Below, in pieces: positions 22,413 to 40,481 of a stretch of DNA of 64,000 nt. The notes under the pieces are model-generated. The model did no database searches and was not told where the DNA came from. It saw only the letters and a program-made list of their open reading frames with translations. Every line of letters begins with the position of its first letter. Position 1 is the stretch's first letter. This DNA is from Oscheius onirici (taxonomy: Eukaryota; Nematoda; Chromadorea; Rhabditida; Rhabditidae). Made by a program: the position numbers and the translations under genes. The stretch lies in contig OW051469.1 of NCBI GenBank assembly GCA_932521025.1, positions 9,994,398 through 10,058,397 on the forward strand, written 5' to 3'.

Positions 22413-25109
22413 CTACAGTTCTTCCGAAGAAATCTCCTCAACCTCGATAGCTTTTTCCTCTGAGATCTTATCCTTTCCGTTCTGAAGAACTTCTTCCTTG
22501 ACAGCATTCTTGTCCAGATAAATCTTCCAGAGGGACGTGAACAGGTCAATAGTGACAAGACTTCCAGCATTGTTGGCTATGAGCATCATGCAGAAGACAC
22601 CGTCCATCTTGAGGAAACTGTTCACGTAACTGTTGAAACTTTCTTCACGGAGGCCGTGCTTCTCTGTAATTCTAGTTTTTGTGGGTAGGGCCAAAGAACC
22701 TACCGAAAACTTCAGCCATGTGTTTCTTGACGAAATAGTAGCGGTTCGAGGCAGAGAAGAGTTTGTAGGTCCAGCTGAGCAGGCTGAGGAAAGTGAAGGC
22801 GAAGACGAGAATGAGGTAGAACCAGATGAAGAGATAAATCTTTTCGTTGATCATGTTCACGAGGAGGACGCACTGAAAAAGTTTTTGAATGTTTTGCATC
22901 AATTGACACTATAGTAGTTACCAGCCGTCTACGACGGCTGTCGCCGCCCTGGGGCCTGCGGCGCTCAGAATTGCGAAGAATGTTGTTTAAACATTAGATT
23001 TCTCGTTCCCCCTAAGTTCAAAACTAACTATCTAATCCTAAGAATAAGAAAAGCTAACTTGTCCTGACTTGTTCGTGGCCACGGACATTGCCACAAACAG
23101 ACAAACACAGAGTCCACCACAGACACCATTGCGCTTTAGTAGTAGAGAGATTAGACAGTTCAGAAGAAGTCCTTTGAACAGAATTCTACTGAATTGAGAG
23201 AGTATGTGGAATGAGTAATCCAGAGGCAGAAGACCGACAAGCAGCCAGATCAATGAATGGCAGCAATTTCGATTCATTAGATAAACCGATGGGTGTCTTT
23301 TAGACTCTCTGGGACCCCTTAAACTTTCTAGAGTTCAGTCAGATTCACCTCAAGACTGATAACTAGTTTAAAAGTGTTCAGTCAAATACCTAAATTGCTG
23401 CATTCGCTCTAACTAAATTGCTGCAAAAATTAATTGCAATACTTTTCTCATTGAAAACTTTTTGAAAAAAAAAACTTTTAAAAAACTTGTTTTGAAAAGG
23501 TTTCTCAATCAAGTTCGCGACGATGGAGATGGCTGGCTCTAGCGATGTCCTGGAAGAAGAGAAGCTGCTGGTCAAGGAGCAACTAAAAGAGGTCAAATCC
23601 GAATTCCCGCCGATTCCCGAACATCCTCGACGCCGTCGCCAAAAAGTACTACCCGGATCTGTGCCGTCGTTTCATCGAATTCGAGCGTCGGATCAAGAAG
23701 ATCGAGGACAGGCTGTGGAAGCTGCCGCGGGAGAATGGAAGTCTCGAAGAGGATCGCTTCGAGATTCTCGGCGAGCTGCTGGACAAGGCCTGCAATGGTC
23801 TGGAGATCTGGGACGAGCATCTGGAGAAAAAGATTCCCTGGGGACATCGACTGGCTCTCGAGGGACGGCTCATCACGCTGCTCAGCGAAAAGTTTGACAT
23901 CATCGAGCAGATCTGCAACGAGTTTCACAAGCTCAAGGACGACCGTCTTGGAGTGGACAATGAGCGCGAGTGGCTCTTCGCAGCTGCGACATGGCCTTCT
24001 ACGAGATCAACGAGCACTTTCTGCTCTCCTACCTCGACATGCCCTGGTAGAATAAATTTTGGGTTTTTGGACTCACCTGTACAGACCAGTGATGGATCGT
24101 CCCCAGCTGGCGGACATCGAAGTCGCACATGGTCTCTCTGGAAGTTTGGTTTGTCTCTCTGTCCCTCTTTTTCTCTGTCCTCCTGTCACTCTGTCCCTCT
24201 CACCGAGGAAAGTGTCCAGTCTCCTCCCAGTGCTTTCCGTTGAGAGCATTCATGGCAAACTCGTATCCCCAGAAGAAGGAGTCGGATCCAATGATTCTAA
24301 AAATGACTTGGGACCCAGTTAACCTATCTCCCTACAGGTGCATCAAATAGTACTGCAAGAAAATCTGGGCGAGGTAGAGGACCTTGATGAAAAGGTAGAT
24401 CGTGACCAAGTAGCGGCTGCGATGAACCAAGGAGAACAGTTCTATCAAAATAGCTCAGTAGGAAAGGATCGGTTTTACCTTCACGCTTCAGGTCCTTGTG
24501 TCTGGAAACACCTCGGTAGATGTACATAGCCACGGTATCAATCTGTTTGGAATTGTCAGTAGAGTCGAGGGACAGATTCAAAGACATCTTGACCAGATTT
24601 CCGAGGGGTGTTCCTAGAGAGTCAGAGAGAATGAGAGACAGAGAAAGTTACCGCTCTTGGTGTTCAGATAGGACCAGATGACCTGAGGAATGTAGAAGAG
24701 GCCGGCTTGGAAGAAGAGGAAGAACGGAACCCACTGAAAAATGGAAATGTTCAGTAGAATTAAGAGACCAACCTGATAGTACCGAATATCTCCGCCCTCG
24801 GTTTTAGCAGCAGCCATGTCTTCAGGACGAACAAAGTGCGTGTTTTCAATGAAACAGTAGTTCTCTGTGTACTCCTCAAAGTCATCGGTGAAGTGGGCAG
24901 GAACCCAGCACTGGATAGGAGTTCCGAAGTATCTAAAGAAGTTGCTACACGGTTGAGAGAAAAACTCACTGCTTCATGGCGAGCAGGAGACCAAAAGTGT
25001 TGAGGAGAACGGGAGTAACGAGAAAGTTCCATTGGTCGACCTGATCCGAGTCGTATCGCTTCTTCGGGTTCTTGACATAGCTCTGGACGGTCGATATCAG
25101 ATTCGACAT
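22413..25109 (-). CDS. Innexin (invertebrate gap-junction protein), 398 aa
   Basis: Forms intercellular channels; four-pass plasma-membrane protein. Exons (minus): 25109-24970, 24932-24773, 24733-24652, 24613-24479, 24441-24336, 24296-24204, 24137-24077, 22872-22704, 22663-22413. Signature motifs: FGTPIQCWVPAHF with extracellular cysteine, the innexin tag YYQWVPFFLFF across exons 2-3, CDFDVRQLG, and a final membrane segment (YLFIWFYLILVFAF). Each extracellular loop keeps paired cysteines (QCW/NYC and CDF/QC). The tail is acidic (EEKAIEVEEISSEEL). The start ATG follows CTTCTAG almost directly, fitting trans-splicing. Intron 7 (24076-22873) is by far the largest and hosts an opposite-strand gene. 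Which worm inx it matches cannot be decided here. Confidence 0.95.
23523..24050 (+). CDS. Nested gene inside innexin intron 7, charged helical protein, two frame breaks
   Basis: On the strand opposite innexin, a high-quality reading frame runs from ATG 23523 to TAG 24050, followed immediately by AATAAA (24051-24056). The protein is helical and charged: EEEKLLVKEQLKEVKSEFPP, then NILDAVAKKYYPDLCRRF, DKACNGLEIWDEHLEKK, then CDMAFYEINEHFLLSYLDMPW at the end (about 175 aa). The first and last parts share one frame; the middle (about 23617-23983) is in the +1 frame. So a one-base gain near 23617-23620 and a one-base loss near 23983 would both have to be real, or both be sequence errors. No introns. 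No family recognised. Could be an active intronic gene with assembly errors, or a young pseudogene. Confidence 0.55.
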
Positions 25110-25355
25110 ACCTAGAAGTGGATTGAGGAGACTGATCGATTTTTAGATATGAGTAATCGAACAGAGGCTATTTACTACGAATCGCTTTGAGAGATTGAGT
25201 ACACAGAGGCAAATGAATCTGGCTTTGAGAGAGAAACTGTAGGCGGGACTTGGATGAGTAACATCTGCATATTTTTCGAGTGTTTCGAAACAGAGACAGA
25301 GACGGAGAAAAAAAAGGGAGACTCTGATCTTTTCTGAACTTCCGACCACTAGACT

Positions 25356-26300
25356 TCACTGAACTGAAGCTTTCCAGGAAGTCGTCAGTTTAAAAATTTT
25401 CCGATGTTCTTCAGGAACAGGAACAGTGAAGATATGTGTCAAGTGTTTCAGAGCCTCGTTCCTAGAAATTCTGTTAGTATCAGTCTCAAAATTTGACAGT
25501 CCAGAGTAAAGATGCCAAAATCATGGAGCAGTGGAGTGGTGTCGGAACCTTTTCGGATAGGAGCAGGTGCGAATTTTATTGACAAAAGTTCTGTCACAGA
25601 ACAATCGCACGGTTCTTCAAAAGTCTAACTTGGAAAGAAAGCATAAGATTGGAAGAAGAGACGGAGCTTACGTGCCGAATGACCCTTTTGCCTACTAGAC
25701 ATAAACTATCGAGGGGTGGCGGTATAAATCATGAGTGATGGCGGTTACTCACTCTGAGAATCGACAGGAATAAACAGGATGGATATTGGGAACTATATGG
25801 TTTGAGGGAGAGTCTGGAAGCTGACAACAACTTCGGGGATCGATAATATTTTGCAGAATGTGCAGAGAGGGACTGTCCTCATTTGCAGCCGAGAAAGAAA
25901 GGCGGAGCTGAACTTTGCATCTCATCAAAGAATTGAGGACATCGTCTGTCAGCTTGATAAAATTGTCAGTCAGTCGGACATCGTTTTCAGGCACTTTCTG
26001 CACATAGATCGACAACTTCGAATAAGGCTTTGAGAATTCAGGACGACTGGAAAAGTTCATCTGAACTGGACGAACGGCCACTGTCTCTGTCCGTTTCAGA
26101 TTCTTTTACCGTCATCGATTCTCCGGCTCAAAATGCCTATGAGTTTGTCTTTGATGGGATCTCATGTTATCATGCCTGTTTTTGGAAAACATTGCAAACA
26201 AGGCAATATCTTTTGGAGAGTTAAACCGACAAACAGATACAACGTCTATTTTATAAACAAGTGGATTACGATCAAAAATTAGACCACCTTGAATGAGCCT
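25356..26300 (-). other. Unrecognised minus-strand coding-like segments
   Basis: Coherent minus-strand frames with plausible splice sites: a 3' segment reading NEALKHLTHIFTVPVPEEHR ending at 25356, one reading GSDTTPLLHDFGIFTLD (about 25500-25560), and one reading LTDNFIKLTDDVLNSLMRC (about 25930-25990). The exon phases I tried do not all join, so no gene model is offered. No family match. It lies head-on upstream of innexin on the same strand. Confidence 0.25.
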
Positions 26301-26764
26301 TATTCTGTCTGAACGGCTATGACTCTGAGCAACGGCCGCAGAACAAAAGGTTCTCTTCAACAAGAAACGGATAATAGTGAATGGGACATAGGTGGGCTTG
26401 TTTCGTCCAGTGAGAACAGAGCCTCAGACTCTTGGCTCCTATTTCATAGAGGTAGTCAGCGTGTGCCATTTTCCAAGAAGCTTGTTCTGTCGTTCGATCA
26501 AGAGGAAAACTTTAACTTCAAGTGGACCTTTTCTGCCTCAAAGCGTTCTTTTCCAGAAGCGTCAGCAAGTACAGAATTTCTTTCAATTGAAATTTGTAAA
26601 AGCTAACTTCACTTCAATATTTCGCGTTCAGGGATTCACAAACAACGTTAGGATCCTAGCAGAGAGTGAGTTTTTGGACTTTCTTCCCCTTTCCTCTGTT
26701 TATAATGTATACTTTCCCGCCACGATGGCTGCTCTTTAATTGGACGCAAACGCGAGGCGCTCGC

Positions 26765-26820
26765 GCTCCGCTGGGACAGCCGTTGAGACACTGACCGTGT
26801 CCCACATCTGCTCCACTCTG
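26765..26820. repeat. Copy A of a duplicated ~50-bp block upstream of Mi-2
   Basis: Contains GCTCCGCTGGGACAGCC, CCGTGTCCC and TCTGCTCCACTCTG in the same order as copy B at 27731-27778, which lies about 80 bp before the Mi-2 start codon. Both are followed by pyrimidine-rich sequence. Confidence 0.55.
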
Positions 26821-27730
26821 GGGCCGACCAAAACATTGTCGTGACTCCCGGTCTCATCCCCTCTTACCTCTTCCGGTTTCTAGGTTCCTAAACTCTATTT
26901 TCCCCTCTCAGATCTCTGAGTCAACTCATGCCCTCTCGGGCTTTTCTCTCCGGGACAGTTGTCATTTGGGGGTCCGTCACTGACTGGTATCGATTGACCA
27001 TGCCCCTCCGCTCTCTAGGTGCCAGTGGTCAATTCAAAGAGAGAGCATTTCACAATGTTTGAGGAAGATTCGAAAACGGGATTGATTTTTTGACTTGGCT
27101 TCTGGAAGAGTCTCTGGTTCAGAGACCGTGGTCAGTACTGAGAGAATACTACTGTCACCCTAACTCTCATCCCCACTGGAGTCTAAGTGTTCCAGACAGA
27201 TACTGTCTCTGTATCTCCCTACTCATTTCCAGCAGTAGTTTTCGTCACACCCGTTCTGATCAAGCCATTGTTCTCTCAACAGAGCCTCACAGTTCGGCTC
27301 TTTGAACTAATTCCTGGATCACAACTTTCAGAGTTATTTTTCCTCTCTTCCAGACTGAATCGTTTCAGAACATTGAATGAACACACTTCCCATTTCCTGG
27401 CACAAGGGCGAAAAAAAAATGTTGGAACAGTAAACAGTGAACTTCTAGAGGTCTGATTACTTCCTGCTCAAGATGATTTAGGGATCTGACCGATCTTTCA
27501 CTCCTTGTTTCACTCCCCTTTCCAAACTATCGATCAGAACGCTTGTTTTTTCTTGGCCTTGAGAAAGCGCTCTCACTATGAATCTTTGGAAAGCGTTCCG
27601 CTCACACAGTGTCGCTTCTCCAAATTTTGGCTCCTACTCGCTTTTCGACATATTCAAACGTTAGCACTCTTCCCCTCCTAACTTCTTTTTTACTCCATTT
27701 GAATCTCTAATCGGTCGCGTCCCAGTTGCC

Positions 27731-27778
27731 GCTCCGAGGGGACAGCCAGGCCAGTGTCCCGTCTCTGCTCCACTCTGC
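27731..27778. repeat. Copy B of the duplicated block, immediately 5' of Mi-2
   Basis: Contains GCTCCGAGGGGACAGCC, CAGTGTCCC and TCTGCTCCACTCTG. It is 80-130 bp upstream of the Mi-2 ATG, and a CTTTCAG acceptor follows at about 27842. Being duplicated just before the gene, it may be a promoter or alternative leader element. Confidence 0.5.
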
Positions 27779-27859
27779 GTCTCTCTGTGTACCCTCTCTC
27801 TCTAGCCTCCTAAAAACGTTCTTCATAAATTTCCGACTTTCAGATCTCAATCTGTAATT

Positions 27860-34553
<6,694 letters not shown>

Positions 34554-35052
34554 AAGATCTTCTACTCCCAAACTAATGGATAAACAATCGTGTCCTGTGA
34601 ACAATTTCCCTTGGTCTCATCGTTTTTTATTGTATTTTTGTGATAAACTGTGTTGGTAAAGGTCATTTGTTGTTTTTTACGTTTCTGCACGATATTTTAT
34701 CTATTTTTATGGTAGAAAAACTAAAAAAAAGTGCCTAATTATGCTGCGAAACAGACTTTTTTGTGTCAGCACAAAAATAATACGCACTGCTGACTACAGT
34801 AAGCAAATATATATGTGGCTAGAAATACAGCTTCCGGTTTTTCAGTCTGTTCAGCTGATTTTCTCTCATTATTTTCCGTGTTAGCGTTGTTATGGGCGCT
34901 TATTTATAACCGGTAGCTGAAAAAGAAATAACTAGCAGAGGACATGACTTAGAGCTGCCAACTAAACTGTTAGCAAGGTTTATAAGTTCTTTCATCTTTT
35001 CTTCCTTCTTTTCTCATCAAATACTATCAAAAACCATCAACTTCAGGAAAAA

Positions 35053-36125
35053 ATGTTTCTAGAAGCATGCAATTTCGAAGGATCTCTGCTATTTCGAGGC
35101 GCCGGTCCCGTCAACACAGAAGTTCTTCCTTTCGCCCTGTCTAAAATCGACGCCCCCATCATAATATCTCCAATCGGCCGCAAAAGACAGCTTCTTCGAA
35201 GGTTCTCCCAGAAAATTGATGAAAAGTGGGTATTTTTTGATTTTTCTCGCTAAAACCTTTTTAGGACACAGTTCGTAGAATTCACAAACAGCTCAACAAG
35301 CGACTCGATTCTGGCTGATTTTTCCTCCAAAAATGCCTCTGCGTGTATTGTAGACTCGCTGGACCTGCTAATCGAGCTCCTGGGCGTAGATGACGTCTGT
35401 AAACTTGTCCACAGGCTAAAAAGTAGGCTTTTTGTATTTTTCTTCTACAAACCGTGCTTTCCAGACACTCGCCGAGTAATTTCCCAATGTCACGAGAAGA
35501 CGGTGACTCTAGCCGACTGGAATCGTCTCCTCTCCGTCGCCGATCAATATTTTCTTGTAAATGTCAGAGGAAAGTTGGAAATTGTCGCGGACGGCGTGTT
35601 GTACAAGAAAAACGGGAAAATTACTACTGTAGTGAGTATTATGCTTTTTCGTGCTACAATCTCAAAGAAAGGTCACTTTTCGTCCCATGTAGGCGGTCAG
35701 GACAATTTTAGGATAATTTATCGGTTTTCTCAAATCCGAAAAGAACGTTTTACGGTAAAAACTGACCTTTTTCAGAAGGAATCGATTCAAATTCTGCCCG
35801 GCCTGAAGCTGAAGAGCCGAAAATACGAAGAGACGCTTCCAGAAGTCGTGGAAAAAGAAGAACCAGCTCCGAGTGCGCCTTTCAACATGGGTCTTCTACT
35901 AAAAGAGTCCGAACGAGCCGCGAAAGAACAACTGGAACTGCCATACATGTCTTCAACCAATGCTGAAGGTTTTCCCGCTCTTTCTATCCAATATTTTATT
36001 TTTCAGAGCTGGTAAACTTGCGCTCTTTGGACAAAAAGGTCCGCGTCGGCGGCCAAATAATCTACGAGCCGGACAAGGCAGATGATCTCGACGACAGCGA
36101 TCCCGACGACGATTTGAATCTATAG
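35053..36125 (+). CDS. elpc-5: Elongator complex subunit ELP5, 269 aa
   Basis: Part of the ELP4-6 subcomplex of Elongator, which modifies the wobble uridine of tRNAs. Exons 35053-35225, 35265-35422, 35465-35631, 35776-35968, 36007-36125; phases agree. The middle has the RecA-like core (SACIVDSLDLLIELLG). The C-terminus shows the ELP5 pattern: FNMGLLLKESERAAKEQLEL, then GGQIIYEPDKADDLDDSD and a final DDDLNL. The ATG sits just behind CTTCAG (35045), consistent with a trans-splice acceptor. It ends 19 bp from the end of the converging NC2alpha gene. Gene symbol by function; the C. elegans name is from memory. Confidence 0.82.
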
Positions 36126-36144
36126 ATTTACTTTGTGACAATGT

Positions 36145-37004
36145 TTAACATGAAATTTCATCAGAATCGTCTTCGTACTTTACTTTCTTCTCGTCAGGAA
36201 TAGGCTTGCTGACTGGCTGACGTTTCGGGAGAGGAGCGGCGAAATCTCCTAAAACCTTTTCGAGAAAACCGAAGTGGGGATTGTTCTGCATCACCGTCTT
36301 CCTAAAATTTGTTTTTTAGACTTAAAAACAGTAAAATCACGGCTGGAGAAATACAGCTGCGAAAAAAAAGAGCTTACATGTGACTTGGCTTGATAGTATT
36401 ACTTGCTTTATACTTCATGGCGTCCTCGGCACAAAGATGCATAAAATCGGCCGCAAAATGTTCCATGGCCATTCCAATGGACAGCGGCACCTCGTGCTTC
36501 ATTCTGCCAATTTTTTTGTCCGACTGAATGACGCGTTTGACGGAAGTCTAAATTTGAAAAGTATAGGTAAAATGGGGCAAAAATAACTAACATGATGGAT
36601 ATGAGCAGTCTCGACAATCTTTCGTTTCAGCTTCGGCTTGAATCCTATTGCGGCATTGAGCAGAGACGATTCTTCCAGATCTGGAAATCAGAATTTTTAG
36701 GGTATAATAGGATCTTTTCACGAACAATGAAACTAGGGGAACGAAACAAGGGTCTTTTCAAGCCAAATCTGGTACTGTCGAGAATTTTTAGGGTGAAATT
36801 CGTCCAATTACAGTGTAAAAGCTCACTTTCTCGATCCATATTGAGCAGGGCCGACAGTAGATTATCTGAACTCTGTTTCGGAGCACAATCCATAGCGATT
36901 AAGGCCGAGAGAAGATCCGGCGGCTGTTGCTGGCTATCCGGTGGCGTTGTGGCCTCTTCCGACGAAGGCACTTCTTCTTTTTCTTCCTTCACAGATTCGC
37001 TCAT
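36145..37004 (-). CDS. NC2alpha/DRAP1-like histone-fold corepressor, 197 aa
   Basis: Partners NC2beta (DR1) to bind TBP on DNA and block pre-initiation complex assembly; nuclear. Exons (minus): 37004-36827, 36680-36592, 36547-36378, 36301-36145. The histone fold reads VKRVIQSDKKIGRMKHEVPL, MAMEHFAADFMHLCAEDAM, then KPSHMKTVMQNNPHFGFLEK, aligning with DRAP1 along its whole fold. The N-terminal 60 residues are acidic and carry two LLSAL-type repeats (DLLSALIAMD, NLLSALLNMD); the C-terminus is charged. The ATG directly follows AAAACAG, an obvious trans-splice acceptor, 122 bp after the ENY2 stop. NF-YC/CHRAC family membership is a less likely alternative. Confidence 0.78.
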
Positions 37005-37126
37005 CTGTTTTTATTTAGGGAAAAAATATGAGAAAAATCAGGTAATTTTAGTGGTAAAAACACGTATAAAACGGTAAAAACAAGATTGAGATAAGATTTA
37101 TATGGTTAGTACAAAATAGGATGTAT
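37005..37126 (-). promoter_or_regulatory. Intercistronic region of a likely ENY2-NC2alpha operon
   Basis: 122 bp between the ENY2 stop (37127) and the NC2alpha ATG (37004). On the minus strand it is U-rich (CTTGTTTTTACCGTTTTATA) and ends in a 3' splice site touching the downstream ATG. This length and composition match nematode operon spacers, where SL2-type trans-splicing separates the messages. Confidence 0.6.
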
Positions 37127-37497
37127 TCACAAATCAATGCCCGTTTCCTCTTGAAACCAGGACTTGACCAGCTCGTAGACTTCTCTTTTCGCCGAGTCCG
37201 AGATGCTCTTTCGACCGGGAAGAGTCAATTTTTCTACGAGACCGTCTTCTGTCGCGTGTTCAATACCCTGAATTTATTTTTTAAGAGCAAATTCCAGTAA
37301 AATTACCTGATTTGCAATTTCCTGCCTGGCCAACTTTCGGATATGATCAACCCAGCCGTCGGCTTCCAGTCTCGCCAGTAGAACTTTCTAGAATAGTGAT
37401 TTTTAATAGAAAAGGACTGGAAAGGAACCTGGATTCTCTCTCGTTCGCCGCTCTTCATGAATCGGTCGCCAAGGTTGTCAATTTGTTCGTCGCTCAT
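37127..37497 (-). CDS. ENY2 / Sus1 (SAGA deubiquitinase module and TREX-2), 96 aa
   Basis: Small helical protein that anchors SAGA histone-H2B deubiquitination and couples transcription to mRNA export. Exons (minus): 37497-37429, 37387-37307, 37267-37127, all phase 0. Key stretches: FMKSGERERIQKVLLARLEA, DGWVDHIRKLARQEIANQGI, EHATEDGLVEKLTLPGR and SISDSAKREVYELVKSW match the ENY2 helices in order, and the length is normal. The start ATG is 3 bp behind TTGCAG. An upstream ATG (MDIGNLLEITFEQ) near 37630 does not join in frame. Confidence 0.88.
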
Positions 37498-38103
37498 CGT
37501 CTGCAAGATATGATGATGATTAGACAATACGGATTTTCTACGGGTAAGTAGTAAAAATATGAGGCAACGAGACTTTCGTCAACTTTTTTGCTCAAAAGTA
37601 ATTTCGAGAAGGTTTCCGATGTCCATGTTTTACAGTTGAAAGAAATAGAGTATCGAAACTTTGAAAAACGTAGGAAAACATGCGAAGAAGATAAACAGAC
37701 TCGCTTGTAGGCTCAGTTGTCTATAGCCACACTGTAGCTCAAGGCACTTGTTGCCAGCGCTGCAAGGGCGTGAATGCTAATCGCCTCGCACAATGTTTTC
37801 GAAAGTGGGCTCGTATTCTACCAGCAGCATAAACGTCTCACACTAACTCTAGGTATGGGAATGGGCCGGGCCGAGATTTCCGGGCCGGTCCGCTCCCATC
37901 CCTCTTCGCTATCTTTGTAACATCACTGGGAAAATATGAAATTGCATGCGGACAAACAAGGATCTGATACTGAATTCCATGAAAATAGAAATTCATTTAA
38001 AAGAAACAGTTAAAATTGGAGACACATTGTTGTTACAATGAAAAGGATTATAATAATTTTTGAATGTTCAAGAAAAAACGTTGTGAAGTTAATTAAATGG
38101 ACT
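37498..38103. other. Intergenic, no gene recognised
   Basis: Between the Mi-2 C-terminal paralogue and ENY2. It contains a weak tRNA-like stretch (about 37733-37825) and a short GGGCCGGGCC element near 37868 related to the Mi-2 intron repeat. The 606-bp spacing is long for an operon. Confidence 0.5.
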
Positions 38104-39837
<1,734 letters not shown>

Positions 39838-40481
39838 CCTTGTCCGGCCCTTCTGTAGGCTCTAAAATAAATTTTTAAATTATAAAGAAGAGAGTAAAAA
39901 CGACAAGGAAATCAGGTTAAAAGACTACTTTTGCATGATACGCAGCATTTACACATTTGCTTCAACTTTAAGCCGTCTTTGCGGTGAAAGGATCGTTTCT
40001 GAAGAGTTTATAGACGTTCAACTAAATGTAGCCAGTTAGAAGATGGAAAAACTGAAAATCGAGGATAACTGCGAAAAAAAAAATTTGATAACCATTTCAT
40101 CGTATTTATGCTCCTTTTCTCGTGCCAGACTGTTTCCCAGGTCTGAGCATTTTCTTCGCTTCAAAGAACGGAAAAAGCCTGTTTTCTGGCAGAAAAATAT
40201 ACGGCAAGGCAGGAAAATGGTCGAAATTTAAGTAAAAGAATAAAGAAGTTCGGTCGAACGAAGTCCTAGAGCTGCAATCGCTTCGAGACTCGTTGGAAAT
40301 TGTTTCGAGACCCAAGCGCGGCAATTCAAATATCATTTTTATTAATTTTGAAAAAACATAAAAAATCTTGGTGTTTTACTATTTTCCTTTCACTTTTGTA
40401 GTAGAAAAATCCATAAACAGTCTGATAGCCTATAATCTTAAAGTCAACTCAAAAGAAAACGTAACAAAAAAATCATTAACT
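39838..40481. other. Intergenic, no gene recognised
   Basis: Between the BPI-like gene (3' end at 40482) and the Mi-2 paralogue, both on the minus strand. A+T-rich with no convincing frame. The CCTACAG at about 39860 is a likely trans-splice acceptor for the paralogue. Confidence 0.45.

Noticed and set aside
23593..23928. Long minus-strand frames overlapping the nested gene, considered as extra innexin exons
   Set aside because: Exon 7 ends in VQ and joins in phase 0 to the exon at 22872 (CVLLVNMINEK), the normal innexin order; the minus frames are shadows of the plus-strand gene.
37733..37825. TAGCTCAAGGCA followed by GGCTCGTATTCTACC, tRNA-like spacing
   Set aside because: Stems do not pair and no anticodon loop can be drawn; probably chance or an old SINE remnant.
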